Assembly (NCBI RefSeq): GCF_011516735.1
Contig: NZ_WOSX01000003.1
Span: forward strand, 1-64,000
Direction of reading: 5' to 3'
DNA length: 64,000 nt
From: Acetobacter fallax
GTDB lineage: Bacteria > Pseudomonadota > Alphaproteobacteria > Acetobacterales > Acetobacteraceae
The position numbers were made by a program, and so were the translations under genes. Below the pieces are notes generated by a model that made no database searches, was not told the DNA's origin, and saw nothing but the letters and a program-made list of their open reading frames with translations. Every line of letters starts with the position of its first letter. Positions within the stretch are counted from its first letter, which is position 1. Shown piece by piece: positions 17,683-26,806 of this stretch.

Positions 17683-18459
17683 GATAAACTCCGTTACATT
17701 TTAACGATACAACGCAATCATTAGCCACTCAGAACTTTTAGCGGGCTGAGAATGCTGCGTCAGCACAAATAATCACTCGAAGCTTTTAACGCAATACCTC
17801 GCGAAGGCGTTTTCCGGCAAAACTTCTTCAAGGTCAGGAGAATTCATAACGATATGTTCAAAAAAAATAACAGAAAATCACAAATAAACATGATCATATC
17901 GACTAAAATACACTGGATGCAGCATAAAAAGAGAAAGAATAAAATCACCATCTCAGGCAAAATGAGATGACCGTTATCTCAATTTTTCTGAAAACAGAAA
18001 TTCACAAGAAGTCTGTACAGGCCTGACAAACGCACTCACTGAAATCACACACTTCTGTTGCATACAGCACAGTCGCAACAAGCCATTCCGCTGTATTTCT
18101 TAAACCTTTTGTGCTCCGGAACGATATAAAAACAGAGCAGGCCTTTTATTTCACAATAAGGCGGGAAACAATCTTTACCGCAAAAATCCAAAGTCACTCT
18201 ATTTTGACTAACACATTAATAACGTAAAGGTTTTTTTATAAACGACTGAAAAATGTAAGGCTTTCAGCTGTCAGATCGGCCCGGTCATCAGGGCACTCCA
18301 GAGTATCCGTGATGCAATATGTGTTTCACGATTAAATTTTATTCAGAACAGGCTCAACTCAGCAGGGAAGTCAGTTAAAAACCCGATTCTGTTCCTGCCA
18401 GCGGAGTCAAAAAACAGCGCAGGCAGGAGACAGCAATCAAAGAATCGCGAACCCGTGGC
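17683..18459. other. AT-rich gene-free region upstream of mucR
   Basis: About 780 bases hold no convincing gene. Composition shifts sharply to A/T, with many poly-A and poly-T runs and TpA steps (for example around 17850-17950 and 18170-18250). Only a 26-codon ATG frame near 17891 is open, without a ribosome site. An imperfect inverted repeat, CTGCCAGCG (18395-18403) and CGCAGGCAG (18418-18426), lies downstream of the Cys-rich small gene and could be its transcript end. The likely role is MucR or nucleoid-protein binding, with the mucR promoter. Confidence 0.6.
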
Positions 18460-18594
18460 TCAGGATTTTTTGAATTTCTTCCACAGAAAGCCGGCAATGC
18501 CAGCAAAAACGACAAGTCCGACAACCTTTTTCAGGCTGCAGCAACCTTTTTTCGGGGCACAGCCACCTTCTGTCTTACAGCAATCCTTGCTCAT
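18460..18594 (-). CDS. Cys-rich 44-residue membrane protein
   Basis: This short frame encodes 44 residues: SKDCCKTEGGCAPKKGCCS at the N-terminus with five cysteines (CC, C, CC at residues 5, 6, 12, 18, 19), one membrane helix (VVGLVVFAGIAGFLW, about 24-38), and a Lys-rich end KKFKKS. ATG 18594 is preceded by AAGGA with 8-nt spacing. The family is not recognised. The cysteine spacing suggests metal binding or a redox role at the membrane. It stands alone between two long non-coding stretches. Confidence 0.7.
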   Translation of the reverse strand: MSKDCCKTEGGCAPKKGCCSLKKVVGLVVFAGIAGFLWKKFKKS

Positions 18595-18788
18595 AACATT
18601 CGTCCTTTGTCTTTCAGCACGTCACGACACGGAGAACAGTCCCCGGTCACGTCGTTCATCAATAGAAACATGGAACGGGATGCAAGACAAACCGGGACAA
18701 AAGCAATTCTGACACGTCTGTAACAATAAACAGCCCAATACAGCGCTCCCTGTCCGTCAAAATGCAGTCCCGGCCGGCCGGCCGGCCA

Positions 18789-21700
18789 TTACCCTCCGGA
18801 TTCCGGAACGGATCTGCTGCGTGTAAAGAACTTTCCGGTGACACGCCTTCTGGCCTGCATGATCCATTGCCGGGTTGATTCCATGAACAGGTATACAACC
18901 GGCGTGGAATAGAGCGTCAGCAACTGACTCATCGCCAGACCACCAACGACAGCGATGCCCAGCGGACGACGCAGTTCCGCCCCGTAGCCATTGCCGATCA
19001 CAAGTGGCACCGCGCCCAGAGCCGCAGCAAGGGTCGTCATCAGAATGGGCCGAAAGCGTTTGAGACAGGCTTCGCGAATGGCCTCTTCAGGCGTCATTCC
19101 ACTCTCACGCTCAGCATGCAAAGCAAAATCGATCATCAGAATAGCGTTTTTCTTGACGATACCAATCAGCAGGATAACGCCGATCATAGCGATCAGGGAG
19201 AAGGACTGCCCGGATATCCACAGAGCCAGCACGGCTCCGACCGCCGCTGACGGCAATGTTGAGAGAATAGTCAGCGGATGGATATAGCTCTCATAGAGAA
19301 TACCGAGTGTCACATACATCGTGGCCAGCGCGGCAACAAAGACCAGCAACTCGTTAATCATTGCTTTGCTGAAATCAGCTGCTCTGCCTGAAAATCCACC
19401 GCGTACCGTATCGGGCATGTGGATGGTAATTCCCACGCGCCTGATCTCGGCCTCAGCGTCGTTAATTCCCTTGCCCGGCGGCAGATTGAAAGAGATCGAC
19501 CCCGAAACAAACCCATTCTCATGGCTGACAGTCAGAGACGTTGGCCGATGGTTCAGATCCGCCACAGAAATCAACGGCACCATCGTCTCAGAGGAGGACG
19601 ACACTGCCGACCCGCTCGAAGCTCCTGCACCGCCAGCCAGCCGGTTGGCGATCTGATTGCGAAAGGACTGCTGGCTCAAAGCCGCAGCTTTCGATTCCGT
19701 TTTATCCGGCAACGTCACACGGATCGAGTTCGAAACCGTGCCGCCGCCCGCCGTACCACCCGCAGTGGAAACCCACATGGCGTTCAGGACATCCGGAGTC
19801 TCCCGGTACTGTTTCGCAACTTCCATTATGACGTAATACGTCGTCAGAGACGTCGAAATACTGGATGCCGTACGCTGTCCGTAGGCATCAAACAGCGCAT
19901 TGCCGATCAGCTGCGGCGTGATCAGATACCGGGCTGCGGTATCGCGCTGAATATCCACATGTAATGCCGACCCGGTGTTATGAACATTCGTGCTGACATC
20001 ACTCAGAACGGTGCTGTGACGTAACGCCTCCTCCAGTCGGGGCACCCAGGTGTCGATCGCCTCCGCGCTGTCGCTTTCAAAGACGTAAGTATAGTTGCCT
20101 TTGTGCTGACGGCCGCCACCGCCATTAACATCGCCTGAATTGGAAACATGCGCGTCCAGACCGGCGATATTCTCCACGCGTTTCTGAATTCGCGCAGCAA
20201 TCGTCTCCGGTGTGTCGCGGCGTGTCGCCTTGTCTGTCAGAGTGGCGAAAGCTTCGGACTCATTGGCGGCATCATCACCGGTAAACGCGACAACAGACGT
20301 GACCTGATGGTCCGCCATCATCGCATCGACAACCTTCTTTGTTTTTTCCGAAACACCGGCAAAAGAACTTGTCTGATCCGCGCTGATAAACCCCGACAGC
20401 AAAGCGATGTCTTCCGCCGGCAGGATTGTCTTGGGCATGAAGATGATGACAGCGACGGTCACGACAACACTGAGCGGCAAAGAGGCCATTACCAGCCAGC
20501 GATAACGCAGTGTGCGGTCAAGCGAACGCATGTAAAGGCGCAGCATACCGTTGAGTCCGCTCTCGATCGCATCGAACCCTTTATGCGCCAGACGGGCGAA
20601 GCCGCTTCCCTTGTCCACCGGCCCACCATGATGAACCTCCAGCAGATAGGCGCACATCATCGGCGTGAGTGACATCGAAAGCAGGAATGAGATCGTCACC
20701 GCCGTCGAGAGCGTCATCGCGAATTCGTAGAAAATCTTTCCGGCGGTTCCCGACAGCAGCAGCAGGGGCATGAACACGGCGATCAGTGAGATCGTGATCG
20801 ACAGCACAGTAAAGGAAATTTCCCGGGATCCCAGAATGGCTGCGTCCATGCGGTTCATGCCATCTTCCATATGGCGGGCGATGTTCTCCACAACGACGAT
20901 TGCATCATCAACGACAAACCCTGTCGCAATCGTCAGCGCCATCAGGGAAAGCGTGTCCAGAGAAAAGCCGAGCATATGCATGACGCCCAGCGATCCGGCG
21001 AGCGACACCGGAACAGTAATGGCCGGAATCAGTGTCGAACGAAGGGACCGGAGAAAGGCCAGCACCACGAGCACCACGAGGATCAGTGAGATCATCAGCG
21101 TAAGCTGCGTGTCAGCCAGCGCGGCACGGATACTGCGTGACATGTCGGCGGCCAGCGTCAGCTTCACGTCTCCTGGCAGCACGCTCTGCAGACGCGGTGC
21201 GTGAGCCTTGATCTGATCGGTGACCTCAATGACATTCGCGCCCGGCTGGGGACGGATGATCGCCAGAACGGCCGAATGTTCGTTATACCATGCCGCCTGT
21301 CGCTCGTTCTGCGGGCCGTCCCGTACATCCGCGACATCGGTCAGCCGTACAGGCCGTCCGTTGCGATACCCTACGATCAGGCCGCGATACTGCTCCGCTT
21401 TCCGCGCCTGATCATTGGTTGCAAGCAGCATCCGCTGATCGCCTGCATCGATGAAGCCCTTGGGCGTGTTGGCATTCGCGGAGGCGAGAGCGGAACGGAT
21501 ATCCTCATATCCGATGCCATATTTATAAAGTGCGTAGGGATTGATCTCCACGCGCACGGAAGGCTTTGCAGTTCCCTCGGGCTGAACCCAGCCAACGCCC
21601 CGAATGCCTGCGAGCTGAGGAAGCAGCCGGGTTTCGGCGAAATCTCGCAGGCTGGTCAGTGGCCGCGTGTCAGAGGTGAGCGCGGCCACGATGATCGGGT

Positions 21701-22109
21701 TATCGCTGGGGTTGGCTTTATAATATTGCGGGTTTGAGATCAGTGTGTGCGGCATATCCTGCCGTGCGGCCTGCAACGCCGCCTGCACATCACGCGCAGC
21801 ACCATCAATGTCACGATCATCGTCAAAGAACAGCAGGATAAACGCGGAGGTATCCGTCGAATCGGACGTCATCTGCGTCAGCCCGGCGATCGTCCCCAGA
21901 TGCCGTTCCAGCGGCGTTGTCACCGAACTGGCCATCTGCTGCGGTGAACTGCCCTGCTGGCTGGCGATCACATAGATGACCGGCACGGAGATATTCGGCA
22001 GATCCGCCACGGGCATCAGCCGGTAAGAAAGAGCGCCCGCGAACACGAAGGCAACGGCGATCAGGATGGTTGCAACCGGCCTGAGAATAAACACACGGCA
22101 CAGATTCAC
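18789..22109 (-). CDS. RND multidrug efflux transporter, HAE-1/MdtC-like
   Basis: This 1106-residue inner-membrane proton antiporter has twelve predicted helices and two large periplasmic loops. Family marks include FILRPVATILIAVAFV at the start, the Asp pair of helix 4 in FVVDDAIVVVEN, and GIVKKNAILMIDFAL. It exports drugs or lipophilic compounds with a membrane-fusion protein and an outer-membrane channel, neither of which is adjacent. It is longer than AcrB, partly due to a Gly/Ser-rich insert (AGGAGASSGSAVSSSS). It starts with GTG 22109 after GGAG. A (CCGG)n palindrome lies just after the stop. Confidence 0.92.
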   Translation of the reverse strand: MNLCRVFILRPVATILIAVAFVFAGALSYRLMPVADLPNISVPVIYVIASQQGSSPQQMASSVTTPLERHLGTIAGLTQMTSDSTDTSAFILLFFDDDRDIDGAARDVQAALQAARQDMPHTLISNPQYYKANPSDNPIIVAALTSDTRPLTSLRDFAETRLLPQLAGIRGVGWVQPEGTAKPSVRVEINPYALYKYGIGYEDIRSALASANANTPKGFIDAGDQRMLLATNDQARKAEQYRGLIVGYRNGRPVRLTDVADVRDGPQNERQAAWYNEHSAVLAIIRPQPGANVIEVTDQIKAHAPRLQSVLPGDVKLTLAADMSRSIRAALADTQLTLMISLILVVLVVLAFLRSLRSTLIPAITVPVSLAGSLGVMHMLGFSLDTLSLMALTIATGFVVDDAIVVVENIARHMEDGMNRMDAAILGSREISFTVLSITISLIAVFMPLLLLSGTAGKIFYEFAMTLSTAVTISFLLSMSLTPMMCAYLLEVHHGGPVDKGSGFARLAHKGFDAIESGLNGMLRLYMRSLDRTLRYRWLVMASLPLSVVVTVAVIIFMPKTILPAEDIALLSGFISADQTSSFAGVSEKTKKVVDAMMADHQVTSVVAFTGDDAANESEAFATLTDKATRRDTPETIAARIQKRVENIAGLDAHVSNSGDVNGGGGRQHKGNYTYVFESDSAEAIDTWVPRLEEALRHSTVLSDVSTNVHNTGSALHVDIQRDTAARYLITPQLIGNALFDAYGQRTASSISTSLTTYYVIMEVAKQYRETPDVLNAMWVSTAGGTAGGGTVSNSIRVTLPDKTESKAAALSQQSFRNQIANRLAGGAGASSGSAVSSSSETMVPLISVADLNHRPTSLTVSHENGFVSGSISFNLPPGKGINDAEAEIRRVGITIHMPDTVRGGFSGRAADFSKAMINELLVFVAALATMYVTLGILYESYIHPLTILSTLPSAAVGAVLALWISGQSFSLIAMIGVILLIGIVKKNAILMIDFALHAERESGMTPEEAIREACLKRFRPILMTTLAAALGAVPLVIGNGYGAELRRPLGIAVVGGLAMSQLLTLYSTPVVYLFMESTRQWIMQARRRVTGKFFTRSRSVPESGG

Positions 22110-22344
22110 CCGGCCAGATCTCCGGTCACGCAGTCAATGCAGCCTTTCACGGAAGCGCCATCTCTCCTTGCCGCGCCAGACTGTCTGGCGTGGACGTTTT
22201 GACTCCGCATTGTCTTAACATGGAAGGCATGCCCGTTATACGGCAGAAACGAAATGCCCTTCATTGTTCCGCCGCATTCCGCGGCAAGAATGATATCTCC
22301 GGTCATACCCTGACCGGGTCCATATAAGCCAATGGGACACATGC

Positions 22345-22932
22345 ATGACACGATCCACCAGTAAGGCCCCGTCAGCAACGCGTCCGGACACGCTGCGCGT
22401 GCTCCGCTTTCCGGCACTGATCGCCATGACATCCCTCGTGATCCTGGCCGCTCATCCGGAGAGCGCCGTTGCGCAGCGGCCTGCTTTCGTGCCGCAGGGC
22501 GCCTATCTTTATTCCGGACCGGGCGTGGGCTATCCGCTCGTTGGCACCATGCCTCCGGGCATGCAGGTCGTAACCTACGGTTGTCTCGACGGATGGAGCT
22601 GGTGTGACGTGGGTGCCGGGCCGCTCCGCGGCTGGGCTCCCGGACCCGCGATCCAGCTTTCGTGGAACGGCATGACGGGACCGCTGACGCAGTATGGCCC
22701 GATGGCGGGTCTGCCACTCGTTCCATTTGCTTTCGGCTCTTACTGGGGCAACCATTACCGGGGAGAACCCTGGTTCTCCGATCGTGACAGATGGGGTGGT
22801 GGACAGACTGGCCCTGGTCCTGGGGGACGTGACAGAAACCAGCGTGGAGGTCCCGGCGGCCCGGGAGGTGGCCGACGCCCTGGACCGGATGGTGGTCAGC
22901 GTGGTGGCGGTAGTGGTGGTCCGGGGCGGTAA
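22345..22932 (+). CDS. Secreted SH3-like protein with Gly-rich tail
   Basis: This 195-residue protein has a membrane or signal segment at about residues 22-43 (FPALIAMTSLVILAAHPESA, then VAQ). An SH3b-like module follows: YLYSGPGVGYPLVGTMPPG, CLDGWSWCDVG and LRGWAPG. The last 55 residues are Gly/Arg/Pro-rich low complexity. SH3b modules in exported proteins commonly bind cell-wall or protein ligands. It is divergent from the RND gene with 235 bp between starts. The function is not known. Confidence 0.75.
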   Translation: MTRSTSKAPSATRPDTLRVLRFPALIAMTSLVILAAHPESAVAQRPAFVPQGAYLYSGPGVGYPLVGTMPPGMQVVTYGCLDGWSWCDVGAGPLRGWAPGPAIQLSWNGMTGPLTQYGPMAGLPLVPFAFGSYWGNHYRGEPWFSDRDRWGGGQTGPGPGGRDRNQRGGPGGPGGGRRPGPDGGQRGGGSGGPGR

Positions 22933-23264
22933 ATGTCAGGTGTGAGACACCATTCGGCGCAGGAGTAATCAGCCGCCTGTTACAGTTCAGTCTCCCGATA
23001 CGACCTGGAACGCTGAACCACGGGTCTTCGTTTCCCGGCGATTATGCTGCTGTATTTTCTGGTTTTACCTACACAGTCTGCGCCGTTAATCCCATCGCTG
23101 GCTCACTGGCCTGCCTGCCGGCATTTGTTTTCAATTTTGTCCGTATTGTCCGGGCTATCATTTTCCAGACGACAGGATCGGAGGTGCGGCACTTAGTATT
23201 GTCCGCACACTGCATTTTCATATCCCATCCTGATGGCGTGCTCTGAAGGCCCGGAAAAGCTCCT
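22933..23264. other. Intergenic region, no gene seen
   Basis: These 332 bases lie between the ends of convergent genes. I see no supported reading frame, no strong hairpin with a T-run, and no member of the repeat family. Confidence 0.5.
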
Positions 23265-23876
23265 CTAATGTGCCGGAGCCACCGCTGCATAATCGGCCGG
23301 AACCGCAAAGACCGCATCACTTTGCGGTCCGCGCGTCACAGAAACCGCGCGCACCATTACCCTGCCCTGCTGTGTGGCACGCACCATGATCCCGTCATCG
23401 GTGTAGCAGGCATCGCTCTGGCGCCCGTCCTGATCTGTTGTGCGCCAGTTGACGCAGTACTGACCGGCAACAAAATCTGTTCCGAGACGCTGGAACGGAC
23501 CTGGGGCCACCTTTCCGGGCGGGGTCAGAGCGGCACCGGGCACGGGCATCCGGCTGATCCTGTGCTTAAGTGTGTCCACAACAGTCAGCGTGTGATCCTG
23601 CCAGGACGTGATCATATAAATAACCGAGTTTTCCGGGTCGACACGCTGCCGAAGGGATACGACCTGCCAGCGCATCTCCTGATGCACTGGCGATCCGCCA
23701 TCCGGAGACGGCATTTCATACTGCACATCGACATCCACGGAAGGCGTGACATACGGCCCGGACAAAGCAGCCGCGGCCGTTTCATCTGCTCTGGCCCCGA
23801 TCGTAAAGCCCGTTCCGCACCACAATCCCGCCAGCAAAATCGTGCCAGCCGGACGCAGTTTCTTATGATTTCTCAT
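23265..23876 (-). CDS. Secreted DUF4412-like protein (tandem paralogue 2)
   Basis: This 203-residue protein has a signal peptide (MRNHKKLRPAGTILLAGLWC, cleavage near ARA-DE). The mature part has a beta-rich pattern, YEMPSPDGG, SVIYMITSWQDHTLTVVDT and GQYCVNWRTTDQDGRQSDAC-YTDDG. It resembles the upstream neighbour in the Cys-x(~16)-Cys block followed by a [TV]D[DN]G turn, so the two are a tandem pair. ATG 23876 follows the neighbour's stop by 10 bases. DUF4412-type periplasmic proteins are the nearest match I can suggest; the function is unknown. Confidence 0.65.
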   Translation of the reverse strand: MRNHKKLRPAGTILLAGLWCGTGFTIGARADETAAAALSGPYVTPSVDVDVQYEMPSPDGGSPVHQEMRWQVVSLRQRVDPENSVIYMITSWQDHTLTVVDTLKHRISRMPVPGAALTPPGKVAPGPFQRLGTDFVAGQYCVNWRTTDQDGRQSDACYTDDGIMVRATQQGRVMVRAVSVTRGPQSDAVFAVPADYAAVAPAH

Positions 23877-23886
23877 AAACTCAGTC

Positions 23887-24600
23887 TCAGGGCGCAGATG
23901 CTGGTGCCACTGGCGGTAACGCCGGCGCAGCCGCATTGTCAGGACCCGGAACAGGGCCGGTCAGCGCATGTCCCTGACTCACGCGATGACGCTGAACTTC
24001 CTGATAACCGGCAGGAGGTTCGAATTCCGATGAGGGAATTGTCTCGTAGCTGACAGACAGCGCGGTCAACTGGCCTTTCAGCCCGTCTGAATCCACACCA
24101 TCCTCACTGAGGATCAGGCCGTTATCGGTCACGCAGGCATTGGCCCGGCCTCTCTCCGAGGCCACGGTCCAGCGTGTGCAGTCGACTCCTGCGATCGTAG
24201 CATGACCACTCTTCGTATATTGCATCGACACATCCAGCAGAAACGGATTGCGAACGGCGCCGCGATCTGTGAGTCGGGTGAAGACGCGCTGTTTATGCAG
24301 CACAATGGTCACGCTCTGTGCCGTGCGGTTGAGAATAGTGGACGCAGCCCCGTCGGGTGCGTCAATCCGCATGCGTGCCCCCTCTGAGGCAAACCACACC
24401 TTCACCTGCTCACTCTGCGGAGCGCCATCCGGCTGCACGGTATACGTGACAACAGCATCCCGCGTCGGCATCAGCGGCGGATGATCGCCCTCCGCATAGG
24501 CAACCGGTGACAGAAGCGCTCCCATAATGGCAGAGGAAGCAAGAATGCGGCGCGCATATTTCGCGACAGACGTCGCCCCGGGCAGCGTATTTCTGAACAT
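23887..24600 (-). CDS. Secreted DUF4412-like protein (tandem paralogue 1)
   Basis: This 237-residue protein has a signal peptide ending SPVAYA-EG. It carries VVTYTVQPDGA, VKVWFASEGARMRIDAPDG, TIVLHKQRVFTRL, GVDCTRWTVASERGRANAC and VTDNGLILSEDG, which looks like a DUF4412-type beta-sheet protein that may bind a lipid or envelope ligand. The tail is Pro/Ala-rich. ATG 24600 is chosen for GGGAG ten bases upstream; ATG 24615 is possible. The next gene repeats the same C-terminal module, which argues for duplication and one operon. Confidence 0.7.
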   Translation of the reverse strand: MFRNTLPGATSVAKYARRILASSAIMGALLSPVAYAEGDHPPLMPTRDAVVTYTVQPDGAPQSEQVKVWFASEGARMRIDAPDGAASTILNRTAQSVTIVLHKQRVFTRLTDRGAVRNPFLLDVSMQYTKSGHATIAGVDCTRWTVASERGRANACVTDNGLILSEDGVDSDGLKGQLTALSVSYETIPSSEFEPPAGYQEVQRHRVSQGHALTGPVPGPDNAAAPALPPVAPASAP

Positions 24601-24740
24601 CGGTGAGGCTCCCATCCGGACTGCAATTCATCTTAATCGCTCTATCGTTAGAGCAGTTCCCGACCAGATGGAAACATTGATCCGTCAAAAAGAGCCGCGA
24701 AAACAAAGAGCTGAGCGACGCCCCTGGGGATAACAACCTG

Positions 24741-25415
24741 TCAGGCGGACGCGGTGCGGCTCTCTTCCCGCATTCGCCTGATTTCAGCGATAACCTCCCC
24801 GGCCTCCACAGCAGCCCATCGCCCCTTCACCGTAATCGCCCGGGCCAGAGCATTTTTATATTCCGTCGCCGGGATCTCAATCCCACCAAACCCCGCGAGA
24901 TGCGATGTACCAAACTGCGTATCCAGAAGAACAAAACCTCCCAGTCTCAGCCGTGCGACAAGATGCACCAGGGCAACTTTGGACGTATCCGCTTCCCGGC
25001 TGAACATGCTTTCGCCAAAAAATGCGCCTCCGAGGGCAACGCCATACAGTCCGCCAATCAGCTTCCCGTCACGGCGCGTTTCCACGCTATGGGCGAACCC
25101 CTCTTCATGCAGCGCACAGAACAACGAGATGATTTTTTCATTGATCCACGTGGTTTCACGCCCTGGCGCGGGAGCGGCGCAGGCCCGCATCGTCTCTTCG
25201 AACGCCGTGTCCACCGTAATATCAAATGTCCCGTTCAGAGCAGTACGGGCAAGCCGGCGATGTAAGTGAAAGCCGTAGAGCGGCATCACACCACGCGGAT
25301 CCGGATCATACCAGTCGAGGCGACCGGGATGCGTTTCGCTCGCCATCGGGAAAAGACCTATGGAATAAGCCCGCAGCATCATGTCCGGCGTCAGCACCAT
25401 ATCGGCGGCCATCAA
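24741..25415 (-). CDS. aat: Leucyl/phenylalanyl-tRNA--protein transferase
   Basis: This 224-residue cytosolic enzyme adds Leu or Phe from aminoacyl-tRNA to N-terminal Arg or Lys of proteins, marking them for ClpAP (N-degron pathway). Signature blocks are MLRAYSIGLFPMA, DWYDPDPRGVMPL, HSVETRRDGKLIGGLYGVALGGAFFGESMFS and DTQFGTSHLAGFGG. Length is normal. It is divergent from the 2-hydroxyacid dehydrogenase gene. Confidence 0.95.
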   Translation of the reverse strand: MMAADMVLTPDMMLRAYSIGLFPMASETHPGRLDWYDPDPRGVMPLYGFHLHRRLARTALNGTFDITVDTAFEETMRACAAPAPGRETTWINEKIISLFCALHEEGFAHSVETRRDGKLIGGLYGVALGGAFFGESMFSREADTSKVALVHLVARLRLGGFVLLDTQFGTSHLAGFGGIEIPATEYKNALARAITVKGRWAAVEAGEVIAEIRRMREESRTASA

Positions 25416-25581
25416 TATTCCTGATCGTGATTACCATGACTGTAACGTCCGACGCTCCGGTTTGCGACAGAATATTACCTTACCGGCAACATCTGACACT
25501 GCCATCCGTTGCGACGTTGAAGAGCCGCTGCCTATGATGGTCGCAGTGCCCCGACATCTTCTTTTCAGACCGGAGCTTTCA

Positions 25582-26556
25582 ATGCCTGCAAACCGTCCCC
25601 GTATCATTCGCAGTGTACGCCTGCCGCAACCCGTCGAAGATCGCATCGCCGCCGCGTTCGACGCACCTCCGGTGCCAGAGACACCTCTTTCCACGGATGA
25701 AGTCTTCCGGCTTGCGGCAGAGACGAAAGCCGAGGGGCTTCTTGTTACACATCACGCGGCGATCAAAGGCGCGGATGTGGCGCGTATTCCCGAAAGCGTG
25801 CGCATCGTAGCCACTGTGAGTGTCGGTCTCGACCATCTTGACGTGAAGGCGATCCTTGATCGCGGCATCGCTGTCACCAACACGCCGGACGTGCTGACCG
25901 ACTGCAATGCCGATCTCGCAATGATGCTGATCATCGCCGCTTCCCGGCGCGTCAAAGCCTATACCGAAATCATGCGGAACGGCTGGGGCCATACCCTGGC
26001 GATGGACGAACTCCTCGGCGTTCAGGTGAGCGGCAAGACACTGGGCATCATCGGGATGGGCCGCATCGGCCAGGCGGTGGCGAAGCGTGCAAAGGGCTTC
26101 GACATGAAAGTGCTTTATCATAACCGCCGCCGTCTCGATCCACAGGACGAACATGGCGCGACATGGTTTGAAAATCTGTCTGACATGCTGCCGCTCTGTC
26201 AGATTCTGACGCTGCATCTGCCCGGCAATCCGGACTCTGCCTCGCTGATCAACGCCGAAACACTTGCCCTGCTTCCGAAAGGCGCGATTTTCGTCAATGC
26301 GGCTCGTGGCATCCTTGTCGATGAAGACGCGCTTCTCGACGCGCTGAACAGCGGTCAGCTCTTCGGTGCCGGGCTTGATGTCTGTCGCAATGAACCGAAT
26401 CCTGATCCGCGCCTGCTCGCCGAACCCAACGTGTTCATGACTCCGCATGTCGGCAGCGCCACAATCGAAACACGGACTGCCATGGGAATGCTTGCGCTCG
26501 ATAACGTCGTGGCCGAGGTGAGCGGCAAGCCTCTGCTCACCCCGGTGAAAGCATAA
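25582..26556 (+). CDS. D-isomer 2-hydroxyacid dehydrogenase (glyoxylate/hydroxypyruvate reductase type)
   Basis: This 324-residue NAD(P)-dependent oxidoreductase has the nucleotide fold GKTLGIIGMGRIGQAVAKRA, substrate block VSVGLDHLD and catalytic Arg, Glu and His in VNAARGILVDEDAL, DVCRNEPNPD and TPHVGSAT. It most resembles glycerate dehydrogenase or glyoxylate reductase. The ATG at 25582 has CGGAG six bases upstream; the open frame extends to 25381 but that part overlaps aat. A 53-residue membrane protein gene follows 32 bp downstream. The exact substrate cannot be read from sequence. Confidence 0.9.
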   Translation: MPANRPRIIRSVRLPQPVEDRIAAAFDAPPVPETPLSTDEVFRLAAETKAEGLLVTHHAAIKGADVARIPESVRIVATVSVGLDHLDVKAILDRGIAVTNTPDVLTDCNADLAMMLIIAASRRVKAYTEIMRNGWGHTLAMDELLGVQVSGKTLGIIGMGRIGQAVAKRAKGFDMKVLYHNRRRLDPQDEHGATWFENLSDMLPLCQILTLHLPGNPDSASLINAETLALLPKGAIFVNAARGILVDEDALLDALNSGQLFGAGLDVCRNEPNPDPRLLAEPNVFMTPHVGSATIETRTAMGMLALDNVVAEVSGKPLLTPVKA

Positions 26557-26588
26557 CCACCACACCACGCAAAAGGAGACCTTACCGG

Positions 26589-26750
26589 ATGCATATGCTC
26601 GCAGCCTCACTCAGCGGCATTGCCCTCGCAATGGTTGTCTCGCTGGTGACCCCACATTATGCGCCAGCAGCATTCGTCGTGGCCGTGATCTACACAGTTC
26701 TCGGGCTGCTTTCTTCGTGGATCACCATTCACGAAGTCATATCGGACTGA
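26589..26750 (+). CDS. 53-residue membrane protein
   Basis: This short frame encodes two hydrophobic helices (residues 3-20, LAASLSGIALAMVVSLV, and 27-44, AAFVVAVIYTVLGLLSS) ending ITIHEVISD. An AAAAGGAG ribosome site lies about nine bases before ATG 26589. It follows the 2-hydroxyacid dehydrogenase gene by 32 bp on the same strand and is probably cotranscribed. The family is not recognised. Confidence 0.65.
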   Translation: MHMLAASLSGIALAMVVSLVTPHYAPAAFVVAVIYTVLGLLSSWITIHEVISD

Positions 26751-26806
26751 TGAGACATCTCCGACGGGGAAGTCCGGGGTTTTTGCCCGGCTTCGCCGAA
26801 AGGGGT

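Noticed and set aside
18770-18788. (CCGG)n run after the RND stop as a terminator
   Set aside because: It is self-complementary but too short and lacks a T-run; it may be chance in GC-rich DNA.
25579-26610. A 343-codon minus-strand frame
   Set aside because: It is antisense to the 2-hydroxyacid dehydrogenase with clear catalytic residues.
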